A stretch of 64,000 nucleotides of DNA. It comes from Acidobacteriota bacterium. Its GTDB lineage: Bacteria > Acidobacteriota > Vicinamibacteria > Vicinamibacterales > SCN-69-37. This document shows, piece after piece, positions 9,387 through 18,597 of this stretch. The translations under genes were made by a program, and so were the position numbers. Position 1 is the first letter of the stretch; each line of letters opens with the position of its first letter. The notes under the pieces are model-generated. The model made no database searches. It was given only the letters and a program-made list of their open reading frames with translations, and was not told the DNA's origin. The stretch lies in the NCBI GenBank assembly GCA_020853395.1, contig JADYYY010000016.1, positions 124,001 through 188,000 on the forward strand, given 5' to 3'.

Positions 9387-10517
9387 CTAGGCTCCTGCCT
9401 TGGTAATCGGCGTGACGAGGATCTTGCGGAAGGTCACGAGCGAGTGGTCGCCCTGGATCATGAGCGGGCCGGGCGCCAGTTCGTCGTTGTCGAGCGCGCC
9501 GCCGGTGAAGGCGGGCAGCTCGGCGTTGTTGTGGATCCGGACGTCGTTGAACCACACCGAGATCCGGTTGCCGACGACGATGGCCTCGAGCTTCTGCCAT
9601 TCGCCGGCGGGCTTGCCGGCGTAGAAGTCGGCGGCCTTCCATCCGTAGATGGCGCCGAGGCTCTGCCGGCCGGCGGTGGCGCCGCCGATCGCGCCGAGCG
9701 AAAGCTGCAGCTCGTAGCGGCCGCGGATGTAGAACCCGCTGTTCTGCCGTTCGTCGAGGTTCAGCTCGGCCTCGACCTTGAAGTCCTTGAACTTCTCCTT
9801 CGTGTAGATGTTGCAGGTCGGCTTCTCGCCAGGGCCCGGCACGGCGTTCTTCATCGTGCCGTTCGTGAACGTCCAGCGGTTCACGCACTCGGTCTGCCAG
9901 GTGTCGGGCGTGAACCCGGTCCAGGCCTCCTGCCCCGCACCCGGGCCGACGATCACGACCGGCTTGCCGTACGTGTGGATGCCGTTGGCGTTGGCGTACG
10001 GCCAGACCGGCTGGTGGGTGCCCACCCACTTGATCGTGCGCGGGGCCGGGGCAGGGGCCGGAGCCGCGGGTGCGGCGGCGGCGCGGCCGGCGGCCGGCGC
10101 GGCGCCGGCTTCACCGCCGCCAGCCCGTCCCCGGCCGGCGTTCGGATTCGGCGCGCACGGCGGTCCCGGCAGCTCGTGCTGCCCGACGAGCTTGCCGCCC
10201 TCGACCTTCGCGCGGTAGATCGGGCCGCACGGGCGCACGGGGCTGTCGAGCGTGCCCTCGCCGGCGCCCTTCTGCCAGACCAGCTCGCCATTCTGAACGC
10301 TGATCGAGGCGACCGGCGTCGCGTGCGCCGACCGATCGAGGAACATGCCGTGGAGCTTGCCGTCCTTCTCGGTGACCTCGAGCCAGTAGATCAGGTTGGT
10401 GTCGGGCGCGACGCCCCGGAGATTCCATCGTCCCAGGAACTGGGCCTGCGGCTGCTGCGCGAACACCGAGGCGGTGGCCGCGGCCAGCAGGCCGGCGATC
10501 ATCAACTTCACACGCAT
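9387..10517 (-). CDS. Secreted DUF1080 (3-keto-disaccharide hydrolase-like) protein
   Basis: Exported protein of 376 residues with a signal peptide (MRVKLMIAGLLAAATASVFA). A first beta-rich region (about 30-120) is joined by an Ala/Pro/Gly linker to a C-terminal concanavalin-like DUF1080 domain (about 180-370), with hallmarks such as NSGFYIRGRYELQL, GEWQKLEAIVVGNRISVWFNDV and LMIQGDHSLVTFRKILV. DUF1080 proteins are linked to 3-ketoglycoside and other glycan degradation. ATG 10517 is preferred over an upstream in-frame codon because GGAAGGAG precedes it. It lies downstream of a Gfo/Idh/MocA oxidoreductase, a common pairing in such catabolic loci. Confidence 0.85.
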   Translation of the reverse strand: MRVKLMIAGLLAAATASVFAQQPQAQFLGRWNLRGVAPDTNLIYWLEVTEKDGKLHGMFLDRSAHATPVASISVQNGELVWQKGAGEGTLDSPVRPCGPIYRAKVEGGKLVGQHELPGPPCAPNPNAGRGRAGGGEAGAAPAAGRAAAAPAAPAPAPAPRTIKWVGTHQPVWPYANANGIHTYGKPVVIVGPGAGQEAWTGFTPDTWQTECVNRWTFTNGTMKNAVPGPGEKPTCNIYTKEKFKDFKVEAELNLDERQNSGFYIRGRYELQLSLGAIGGATAGRQSLGAIYGWKAADFYAGKPAGEWQKLEAIVVGNRISVWFNDVRIHNNAELPAFTGGALDNDELAPGPLMIQGDHSLVTFRKILVTPITKAGA

Positions 10518-10600
10518 GACTGCACTCCTTCCGAACCTCACGAATCAGAACCTTCGTCCGCCCGCGACGACCTGCCTCGGGCGCGCGTCTCTCGAATGCG

Positions 10601-12202
<1,602 letters not shown>

Positions 12203-12372
12203 AGTCGCCTCCTTCGGACAGGCTGCGGCACGCCGCGGCGGGCCGGCACCGAGATACGGGAGTGGGGGAAACGCTCGCACGATTTGGCTTCATGGTCAAG
12301 CGAGCCGCGGCCCTGTGACCCTGAGGCCGGTTGCAGACCTCCGGCCGGGGACGGCACAATGGCCGAAGACCG
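12203..12372. promoter_or_regulatory. Divergent promoter region
   Basis: A 170-nt spacer between the minus-strand oxidoreductase and the plus-strand YeeE/YedE genes must carry both promoters. No clear operator or sigma-70 boxes could be picked by eye. Confidence 0.3.
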
Positions 12373-12879
12373 ATGACGCTCATCCTTCATGACTTGGCGC
12401 CCATGCACTGGGCGCTCGCAGGCGCGGGCATCGCCGCCGTGACGCTGGTCCTGCTCTGGGTCGGCAACCGCCGCCTGGGCATCTCGACCGGGTTCGAAGA
12501 CCTCTGCAGTCTGGCGCTGCCGCTGCCGTATTTCCGGCGTGGCTCGCTGCTCGGCGCGCGGCGCTGGCGGCTGCCGTTCCTCGCGGGCCTCGTGCTCGGC
12601 GGCGCGCTGTCGGCCCTCGTCGGCGGCGGTTGGGCGCCGACGTGGGATCTGGGCATGTTCGACCGGATCGTCCAATGGGGCCCCGCGGGCAAGCTCGCCT
12701 GGATGTTCGCCGGCGGCCTGCTCATCGGCTTCGGGACGCGGCTCGCCGGCGGCTGTACGAGCGGCCACGGCATCTTCGGCCTCTCGAACCTCGAAGCCCC
12801 GAGCCTCGTCTCGACGTTGGGTTTCATGGGCAGCGGCGCGGTGACGACGCACCTCGTCTATCGCGTGCTGTTCGGCTGA
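12373..12879 (+). CDS. Half-size YeeE/YedE (sulfur transport) permease, first component
   Basis: Integral membrane protein of 168 residues in the YeeE/YedE family, which takes up thiosulfate or related sulfur species. Four to five hydrophobic helices are visible, and the conserved cysteine motif is LAGGCTSGHGIFGLS. Full-length YeeE proteins are about twice this length; here the second half is encoded by the next gene 5 nt downstream, the two-component (PmpA/PmpB-type) arrangement. Substrate is inferred from the family only. Confidence 0.85.
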   Translation: MTLILHDLAPMHWALAGAGIAAVTLVLLWVGNRRLGISTGFEDLCSLALPLPYFRRGSLLGARRWRLPFLAGLVLGGALSALVGGGWAPTWDLGMFDRIVQWGPAGKLAWMFAGGLLIGFGTRLAGGCTSGHGIFGLSNLEAPSLVSTLGFMGSGAVTTHLVYRVLFG

Positions 12880-12884
12880 GCGCG

Positions 12885-13325
12885 ATGCTGTATCTCGTGC
12901 TCGGCACGGTCTTCGGGTTCATCCTCAGCCGATCGGGCGCGGCCGATTACGACTTCATCCAGGCGATGTTCTTGTTCCAGAGCACTCAGCTCTACGGGAT
13001 CATCGGCACGGCGGTGCTCGTCACGGCACCCGGCCTGTGGCTGCTGAAGCGGCGCGGCCGCACGATCGCGGGCCGCCCGCTCGCGATCGAGCGCAAGGCG
13101 TTCACGCGCGGCACCCTGGTCGGCGGTCTGCTCTTCGGCGTGGGCTGGTCGATGGCCGGCATGTGCCCGGGCCCGATGTTCGTCAACATCGGCGAGGGCA
13201 AGCTCTACGCGCTGGCCGCCCTGGCCGGCGCGCTCACCGGCGCCGGGTTGCTCGGTGCCGTCTACCCGCGCCTCCAGCGTCCGCTCACGCTGCCGCCGAT
13301 CACGGTCGGCACGGGAGAGGGATAG
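12885..13325 (+). CDS. Half-size YeeE/YedE permease, second component (DUF6691-like)
   Basis: Membrane protein of 146 residues with about four helices and the family cysteine motif GVGWSMAGMCPGPMFVNIG. It complements the preceding half-size permease: both cysteine motifs would face each other across the pore of the assembled transporter, as in YeeE. ATG 12885 follows the previous stop by 5 nt, indicating one operon. Confidence 0.83.
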   Translation: MLYLVLGTVFGFILSRSGAADYDFIQAMFLFQSTQLYGIIGTAVLVTAPGLWLLKRRGRTIAGRPLAIERKAFTRGTLVGGLLFGVGWSMAGMCPGPMFVNIGEGKLYALAALAGALTGAGLLGAVYPRLQRPLTLPPITVGTGEG

Positions 13326-13407
13326 GTCGGCGGGCGTGCGCGCTGCCGATCTTCATTCGGAGACTGCCGGCTGAGCCGATTCTCGGTGCGCCGATCGAGG
13401 ATGGGCG

Positions 13408-15192
13408 ATGCACGCTGAGTACGCGTCGCGGCTCGAGGAGCGGCGGCGAACGCTCGCCGCGCTCGAACGCGTGCACGCGCGCTTCAGCTACGTCAGACTC
13501 GGTCTCGCCGCGGCGGCGATCGCGACGATCGGCGTCGGCGGCTGGGGCGCGGCGGCCTGGCTGGCCCTGCCCATCGGCGCGTTGCTCGTCGTCGCCTTCC
13601 TGCACGCGCGGCTGCTGAACCGGCGCGACGCCGCTCGAGCCGCGATCGCGTTCTACGAGCGTGCGCTCGATCGGCTGGCGGGCCGATGGGCCGGCCGCGG
13701 CCGCAGCGGCGACCGCTTCAAGCCCGCCGATCATCTGTACGCCAGCGACCTCGACCTGTTCGGGCGCGGCAGCCTCTTCGATCTCGTCGCGACGGTGCGG
13801 ACGGACGAAGGCGAGGAGACGCTCGCGCGCTGGCTCCTGGCCCCGGCGCCGCCCGACGTCGTCCGCGCGCGCCAGGCCGCCGTGCGCGAGCTGTCGCCGC
13901 GCCTGGACCTGCGCGAAGCGGTGGCCGTCGTGGGGCAGGCCGTGCGCGACCAGGTCAAGGCGCGGCTCCTGCGCGCGTGGGCCTCGTCGCCCCGGCGGCT
14001 GCCGGGCGGGCCGATCCGCCTGCTGTTCCCGGTGCTCGCCGCGATCTCGATCGCGACGCTCGCGCTCTGGCTGGTCCGCACCGGCGGCGACCTGAGGGAT
14101 CCGCTCGCCTACGTCGTGCTCGCGGTGCTGGCGGCGCAGGGACTCGCCGCTCAGATCTTCCGCAACCGCGTGCACGACGTCGCGCACGCGGTGGACGAGC
14201 CGTCACACGAGCTCGACGCGTTCGCCAGCCTTCTCGAGATCCTCGAGCGGGAGCGGTTCCAGACCGACCACCTCCGGCGCTTGCAGGCCGACATCGTTGG
14301 CGACGACGTGGCGTCCGGCGAGATCCGCCGGCTGTCGCAGTACGTCGCCATGCTCGCGTCGCGCGAGAACGTGCTCTTCGCGCTGCCCGCGTCGCTCGTC
14401 CTCTGGACCACGCAGTGGGCGTGCGCCGTCGAGGCGTGGCGAGCGCGCCGCGGCCCGGCGCTCACGCGCTGGCTCGCGGCCGTCGGCGAGCTCGAGGCGC
14501 TGCTCGCGTTCGCGACGCTGGCGGCCGAACATCCGGACTACGCGTTTCCGGAGATCGCCGACGGGCCGCCGAGGCTGACGGCCGAGGCGATCGCCCACCC
14601 GGCGTTGCCGGAGCGCGCCGTGGCGAACGACGTGTCGCTCGGCGACGGCCCGGTGCGGCTGCTGATCGTCAGCGGCTCCAACATGTCGGGCAAGAGCACG
14701 CTCCTGCGCACGCTCGGCGTGAACGTCGTGCTCGCTCAGGCGGGCGCGCCCGTGCGCGCCGCGCGGCTCGTGCTGACGCCGCTCGACATCGGCGCCTCCA
14801 TCAGCATCCACGACTCGCTCCTCGACGGCCGGTCGAGGTTCTTCACCGAAATCCAGCGGCTCAAGCGCATCGCCGATCTCGCGGAAGGTCGCCGCGGGCA
14901 CGTGCTGTTCCTGCTCGACGAGATTCTCGGCGGCACGAACTCGCACGACCGGCGCGTGGGCGCCGAAGCGCTTCTCGCGGCGCTCGCGGCCTCCGGCGCC
15001 GTCGGTCTCGCAACGACGCACGACCTCGCGCTCGCCGAGATCGCCGAGCGGCTCGCGCCCGCCGCGGCCAACGTGCACTTCGAGGATCAGCTCCTCGACG
15101 GCACGCTCGCGTTCGACTACCGCATCCGCCCGGGGCTCGTGCGCACGAGCAACGCGCTGCGCTTGATGCGCGGCATCGGGTTCAAGGTCTGA
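13408..15192 (+). CDS. Membrane-associated MutS-like ATPase
   Basis: Protein of 594 residues with a C-terminal MutS-type ABC ATPase (about 420-594): Walker A SGSNMSGKSTLLRT, then the DSLLDGRSRFFTE signature region, Walker B LFLLDEILGGTNSHD, and the His-containing switch ATTHD. The N-terminal half lacks the mismatch-recognition domain I and instead has two hydrophobic hairpins (about 30-65 and 210-255) with helical linker regions between. This subfamily, often annotated as a DNA repair protein, is not known to repair mismatches; a membrane role is inferred. It follows the YeeE pair with an 82-nt gap. Confidence 0.8.
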   Translation: MHAEYASRLEERRRTLAALERVHARFSYVRLGLAAAAIATIGVGGWGAAAWLALPIGALLVVAFLHARLLNRRDAARAAIAFYERALDRLAGRWAGRGRSGDRFKPADHLYASDLDLFGRGSLFDLVATVRTDEGEETLARWLLAPAPPDVVRARQAAVRELSPRLDLREAVAVVGQAVRDQVKARLLRAWASSPRRLPGGPIRLLFPVLAAISIATLALWLVRTGGDLRDPLAYVVLAVLAAQGLAAQIFRNRVHDVAHAVDEPSHELDAFASLLEILERERFQTDHLRRLQADIVGDDVASGEIRRLSQYVAMLASRENVLFALPASLVLWTTQWACAVEAWRARRGPALTRWLAAVGELEALLAFATLAAEHPDYAFPEIADGPPRLTAEAIAHPALPERAVANDVSLGDGPVRLLIVSGSNMSGKSTLLRTLGVNVVLAQAGAPVRAARLVLTPLDIGASISIHDSLLDGRSRFFTEIQRLKRIADLAEGRRGHVLFLLDEILGGTNSHDRRVGAEALLAALAASGAVGLATTHDLALAEIAERLAPAAANVHFEDQLLDGTLAFDYRIRPGLVRTSNALRLMRGIGFKV

Positions 15193-15280
15193 TCGCGCGA
15201 TCGCCGCGATCGTGCTCTGTGCAATTGCGTGCAGGTCTGCTACGATGCGTGCGCTCGATTCGTACGGGAGGCCATCCGAG

Positions 15281-16153
15281 GTGTCCGATAAAGACCCGGG
15301 AAGTATCGGTTCCAGCTCCGCCCTGCAGGATCAATTCAAAGACGAAGCAGAGTTCGAACCGAAGCCGTCGAAGGCCGAGCGCGAAGGATTGCCGCCCGGC
15401 TATCGCATGCGGGCCGACGCCCATTACGTCGACAATCTGACGTCCCGCCGTGAGCGCGTGCTCGCCGACGCGTCGCGGGGCGACGCCGATCGCGCGGATG
15501 CCCGCGATCGCACCGACAGGCTGCTGGCCCAGCTCGCCGAGGATCTCGCGACCATCGACTCCGCCGTCGCGGCGCTCTCCGGCGACGCGTCGCGCCTCGC
15601 ACGGCGCGTCAACGTGGATCTCGCCAAGTCGCAGGTCTGGCGTGCGACGTGGGCGCTCCGAGCGAACGCGATCCTCGCCGGCACGGCGCGCACGCAGATC
15701 CGGCCGCGCCCGCTCGCGTTCCTGCTCGGTCAGGTGCGCGGCGGCTGGGCCGCCGAATGCCGCCTGCTCGGCGTGTCGCTCGAGGTGCAGGCTTCCGACT
15801 GGAACGCCGTCGTCTCGGTCGACGAGTCGAGCGTGATCGCCGGGCTGACGGGCGCGATCATCGCGACGATCGGCGTGCTCGGCCAGCCGGAAGGGGCCAC
15901 GCTGGTGCTGTCGGCGGCGGCGGCGGGCGGCGAGCTCCGCACCGTCGAGATCACGCAGGACGATGTGGTCGTTGCGCCGCAGGTCGCGCAGCGCTTCTTC
16001 GATGCGACGTGGGCGGAGCGGCCGGGCGGCTGGATCGCGGGGCTCGGCGCCGCGGCCGCGAAGGCGGTCGCGCAGCAGCACGGCGGCGACGCGCGGTTCG
16101 AGAGCGACGTCGACGCCGGCAGCACGATCACGCTCGGGTTCTCGCGCCGCTAG
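15281..16153 (+). CDS. Protein with degenerate histidine-kinase-type ATPase domain
   Basis: Cytosolic protein of 290 residues with no membrane segment. Residues 45-150 are charged and helical, like a dimerisation region but without a recognisable phospho-accepting His motif. Residues 170-290 resemble the HATPase fold, ending with AAAKAVAQQHGGDARFES and GSTITLGFSRR. The N box lacks its Asn (GAIIATIGVLG) and the DxGxG motif is absent, so ATP binding is doubtful. GTG 15281 is preferred because GGGAGG sits 9 nt upstream; ATG 15245 is an alternative. A TACGAT box at 15241 could be its -10 element. Function unknown. Confidence 0.65.
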   Translation: MSDKDPGSIGSSSALQDQFKDEAEFEPKPSKAEREGLPPGYRMRADAHYVDNLTSRRERVLADASRGDADRADARDRTDRLLAQLAEDLATIDSAVAALSGDASRLARRVNVDLAKSQVWRATWALRANAILAGTARTQIRPRPLAFLLGQVRGGWAAECRLLGVSLEVQASDWNAVVSVDESSVIAGLTGAIIATIGVLGQPEGATLVLSAAAAGGELRTVEITQDDVVVAPQVAQRFFDATWAERPGGWIAGLGAAAAKAVAQQHGGDARFESDVDAGSTITLGFSRR

Positions 16154-16180
16154 GCGCACGAGCTCCCGCGTACACCTTCC

Positions 16181-18580
16181 TCAAGAACGGGCCTCGGCTC
16201 CCTCTTCGTCGGTCCGCTGCGCGCGCAGCATCGTCGCGAGCGGAGCCGTCGTCGCCGCATAGAGCGCGGCGGCGATCCAGAAGTTCCCGTCGATCTCGAT
16301 CCACATCGAGATCGCGACGCCGGCGATCGACGCCAGCACGCCGAACGCACCGTTGATCCCCCACGCCCAGGCGGTGACCGAGGGCGTGCGGCTCAGCAGA
16401 CGCACGCCGATCGGAAAGCAGAGGCCGAGCAGCATCGAGAGCGGCGCGGTGAACGCCAGCACCCAGCCGGTGCGGGCGGCGAGACCGGCCGTGACGGTCC
16501 GCGCGAGCACGGACGGCAGCGCGAGCGCGGTGAGCAGCAGCACCGCTGCGACGGCGAGCGGCACGAGCCGGACGGCGCGGCCCGCGAGCGACAGGCGCTC
16601 GGACGCGAAGCTGCCGAGCCCGGTGAACAGCAGCATCGAGCAGAGCACGATCGCGAGCGTGTAGGTCGGGTGGCCGATGTACACCGCGAACCGCTGCAGC
16701 AGCCCGATCTGGATGAGCATGTACCCGAAGCCGATCGCGGCGAAGAAGGCCATCGACCAGGCGAAGCGCCCGCCGGGCATGGGCGGCCGCCCGGCTCGCG
16801 CGAGCGGCCACACGATGATGGTGAGCACGAGCGCGGTGGCGATGCCGAGCAGCGTCAGCAGCATCAGCGTGGCGCGCAGGTTGCCGCTGAGCGCGCCGCT
16901 CTGGCCGAGCGTCGACAGCGCGAGAATCGCGCGCGGCTTCAGCATGTTGAAGTAGTAGGGCCGGCGGTCGGTGGGAGGCGAGTAGTCGTAGAACGGATCG
17001 GCCGTCGCGCGGTCCAGCGCGTCGCGCGTCGTGCTCCGGCCGATCCGGCCGAGCAGGCCCGTGCCCTCGCGCCACGGCGCGAGCAGCACGGTGAACCCGC
17101 GCGGCGACACCACGGCGTCGAGCCGGCGCTCGTCGTCGCCGGTGAACGGCGCGGTCGAGATCATCAGCGTCGCGACCGAACCGCGCGACACGAGGAGCAG
17201 GTGATCGGCGGGCGCCGCGACGCCGCGATCGAGCAGCGCGGCCACGCCGAGCGCGGCCAGCCGGCTGGTCTCCGAGACGTTGTGAGGATCGAACCAGCGC
17301 GACACGCTCAGCACGCCGCCGGGCTCGAGCCGGTCGAGGAAGACGCGCCACGCATCGAGCGTGTAGAGGCCGTTCTCCGAGAGCGTGAAGGCGCCGGCGC
17401 CGGTCGCCGCCCACGTGTCCACGAGCGACATCTGGATCACGTCGAAGCGCCGATCGGTCCGCGTCAGGTACGCACGGCCATCGTCGTGCACGAGCGTGAC
17501 CTGCGGCTGGAGCGCGATCCGGGCGAAGTCCCGGTGGCTGCCGGTCAGCAGGTCGATCATGATCCGGTTGACGTCGATGCCCGTGATGCTGGGGTTCCGT
17601 CCCCACAACGCCGAGAGGATGTCGCGTCCGCCGCCGACGCCGATCACGGCCACGTCGCCGTGGCGCAGCGAGTAGGGCAGCGCGGTCACGTCGTAGCTCA
17701 CCCATTCGAGCGCGGCCGGATCGCCGTTCCACTGGGTGATCGGCGTGCCGGCCTCGCCGTCGATCGCGAGCCAGGCCGTGCGGTTCCTGAAGCGCTCGGC
17801 GCCGATGCCCGGACCCCACATGAACGCCGGCTCGTCGCCCGGGCGCTGCACGAGCACGTAGGAATGGCTGTTCCAGCGCGTCACGGCGTTGAGCGCGTTC
17901 GTGAGCCACAACTGCCGGTTCTTCGGATAGATCACCTGGAACAACTCGGTCCCGGTCGTGTTGACGATGGCCGTCGCGGTGATGGCGCCGCCGAGCACGA
18001 GCGCCGCGGTCCCTCGTCGTCCGGCGAATCGCGCGAAGCACCAGGCCGCCGCCGCGGCCGCCGATCCTGCGAGCAGGATGGCCGAGCTCACGTTCGTCCG
18101 CTCGAGCAGCGGCACGACGAGGGCGCACGCCGTCGCCGCGCCGACGAGGTCGACGGCGTACAGCCGCCCGATCGGGCCGCCGCACCGCGTGAGCGCGCTC
18201 GTCACGACGATGCCGGAGAGCACGAAGGGCACGGCGAGCGCGATCGTCGACCAGCCGACGGAGAGCAGCTCCATCGGCGTCACGCGTGTGAGCGGCAGGA
18301 ACGGCAACGACAGCGTCAACAGGTGCGACGCCGGAATCGCGCACGTGAGCACGAGCGCCGTTGTCGCGAGCGTCGTGCGCGCGCGCTCGCCGGCAAACGC
18401 GGGCCGGAGGAACACGAACACCGCGCCGGCGGCCATGCCGAGCATGGCCAGCGACACCGCGAAGAACGACAGGTGATACCAGGTGAGCACCGACAGCAGC
18501 CGCGCGTCGAGAATCTCGAGCAGCAGCGTTGAGAACGTCGCGAAGAACAGACCGGTGGCGAGCCAGCGGGTCGAGCGCAT
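16181..18580 (-). CDS. Multi-pass membrane spermidine-synthase-like protein
   Basis: Protein of 799 residues. The N-terminal third holds about seven membrane helices, the middle (about 330-580) a Rossmann methyltransferase/aminopropyltransferase domain with DVAVIGVGGGRDILSAL and GIDVNRIMIDLL, and the C-terminal third another six helices. Such proteins are called spermidine synthases by similarity, but the real product is mostly unproven. ATG 18580 is used; the much longer open frame upstream is only the antisense of the PIG-L gene. It follows the PIG-L deacetylase gene after 17 nt and is probably co-transcribed, which hints at a shared role in envelope or glycan chemistry. Confidence 0.8.
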   Translation of the reverse strand: MRSTRWLATGLFFATFSTLLLEILDARLLSVLTWYHLSFFAVSLAMLGMAAGAVFVFLRPAFAGERARTTLATTALVLTCAIPASHLLTLSLPFLPLTRVTPMELLSVGWSTIALAVPFVLSGIVVTSALTRCGGPIGRLYAVDLVGAATACALVVPLLERTNVSSAILLAGSAAAAAAWCFARFAGRRGTAALVLGGAITATAIVNTTGTELFQVIYPKNRQLWLTNALNAVTRWNSHSYVLVQRPGDEPAFMWGPGIGAERFRNRTAWLAIDGEAGTPITQWNGDPAALEWVSYDVTALPYSLRHGDVAVIGVGGGRDILSALWGRNPSITGIDVNRIMIDLLTGSHRDFARIALQPQVTLVHDDGRAYLTRTDRRFDVIQMSLVDTWAATGAGAFTLSENGLYTLDAWRVFLDRLEPGGVLSVSRWFDPHNVSETSRLAALGVAALLDRGVAAPADHLLLVSRGSVATLMISTAPFTGDDERRLDAVVSPRGFTVLLAPWREGTGLLGRIGRSTTRDALDRATADPFYDYSPPTDRRPYYFNMLKPRAILALSTLGQSGALSGNLRATLMLLTLLGIATALVLTIIVWPLARAGRPPMPGGRFAWSMAFFAAIGFGYMLIQIGLLQRFAVYIGHPTYTLAIVLCSMLLFTGLGSFASERLSLAGRAVRLVPLAVAAVLLLTALALPSVLARTVTAGLAARTGWVLAFTAPLSMLLGLCFPIGVRLLSRTPSVTAWAWGINGAFGVLASIAGVAISMWIEIDGNFWIAAALYAATTAPLATMLRAQRTDEEGAEARS

Positions 18581-18597
18581 GGACGGCGCCCGGCGGC

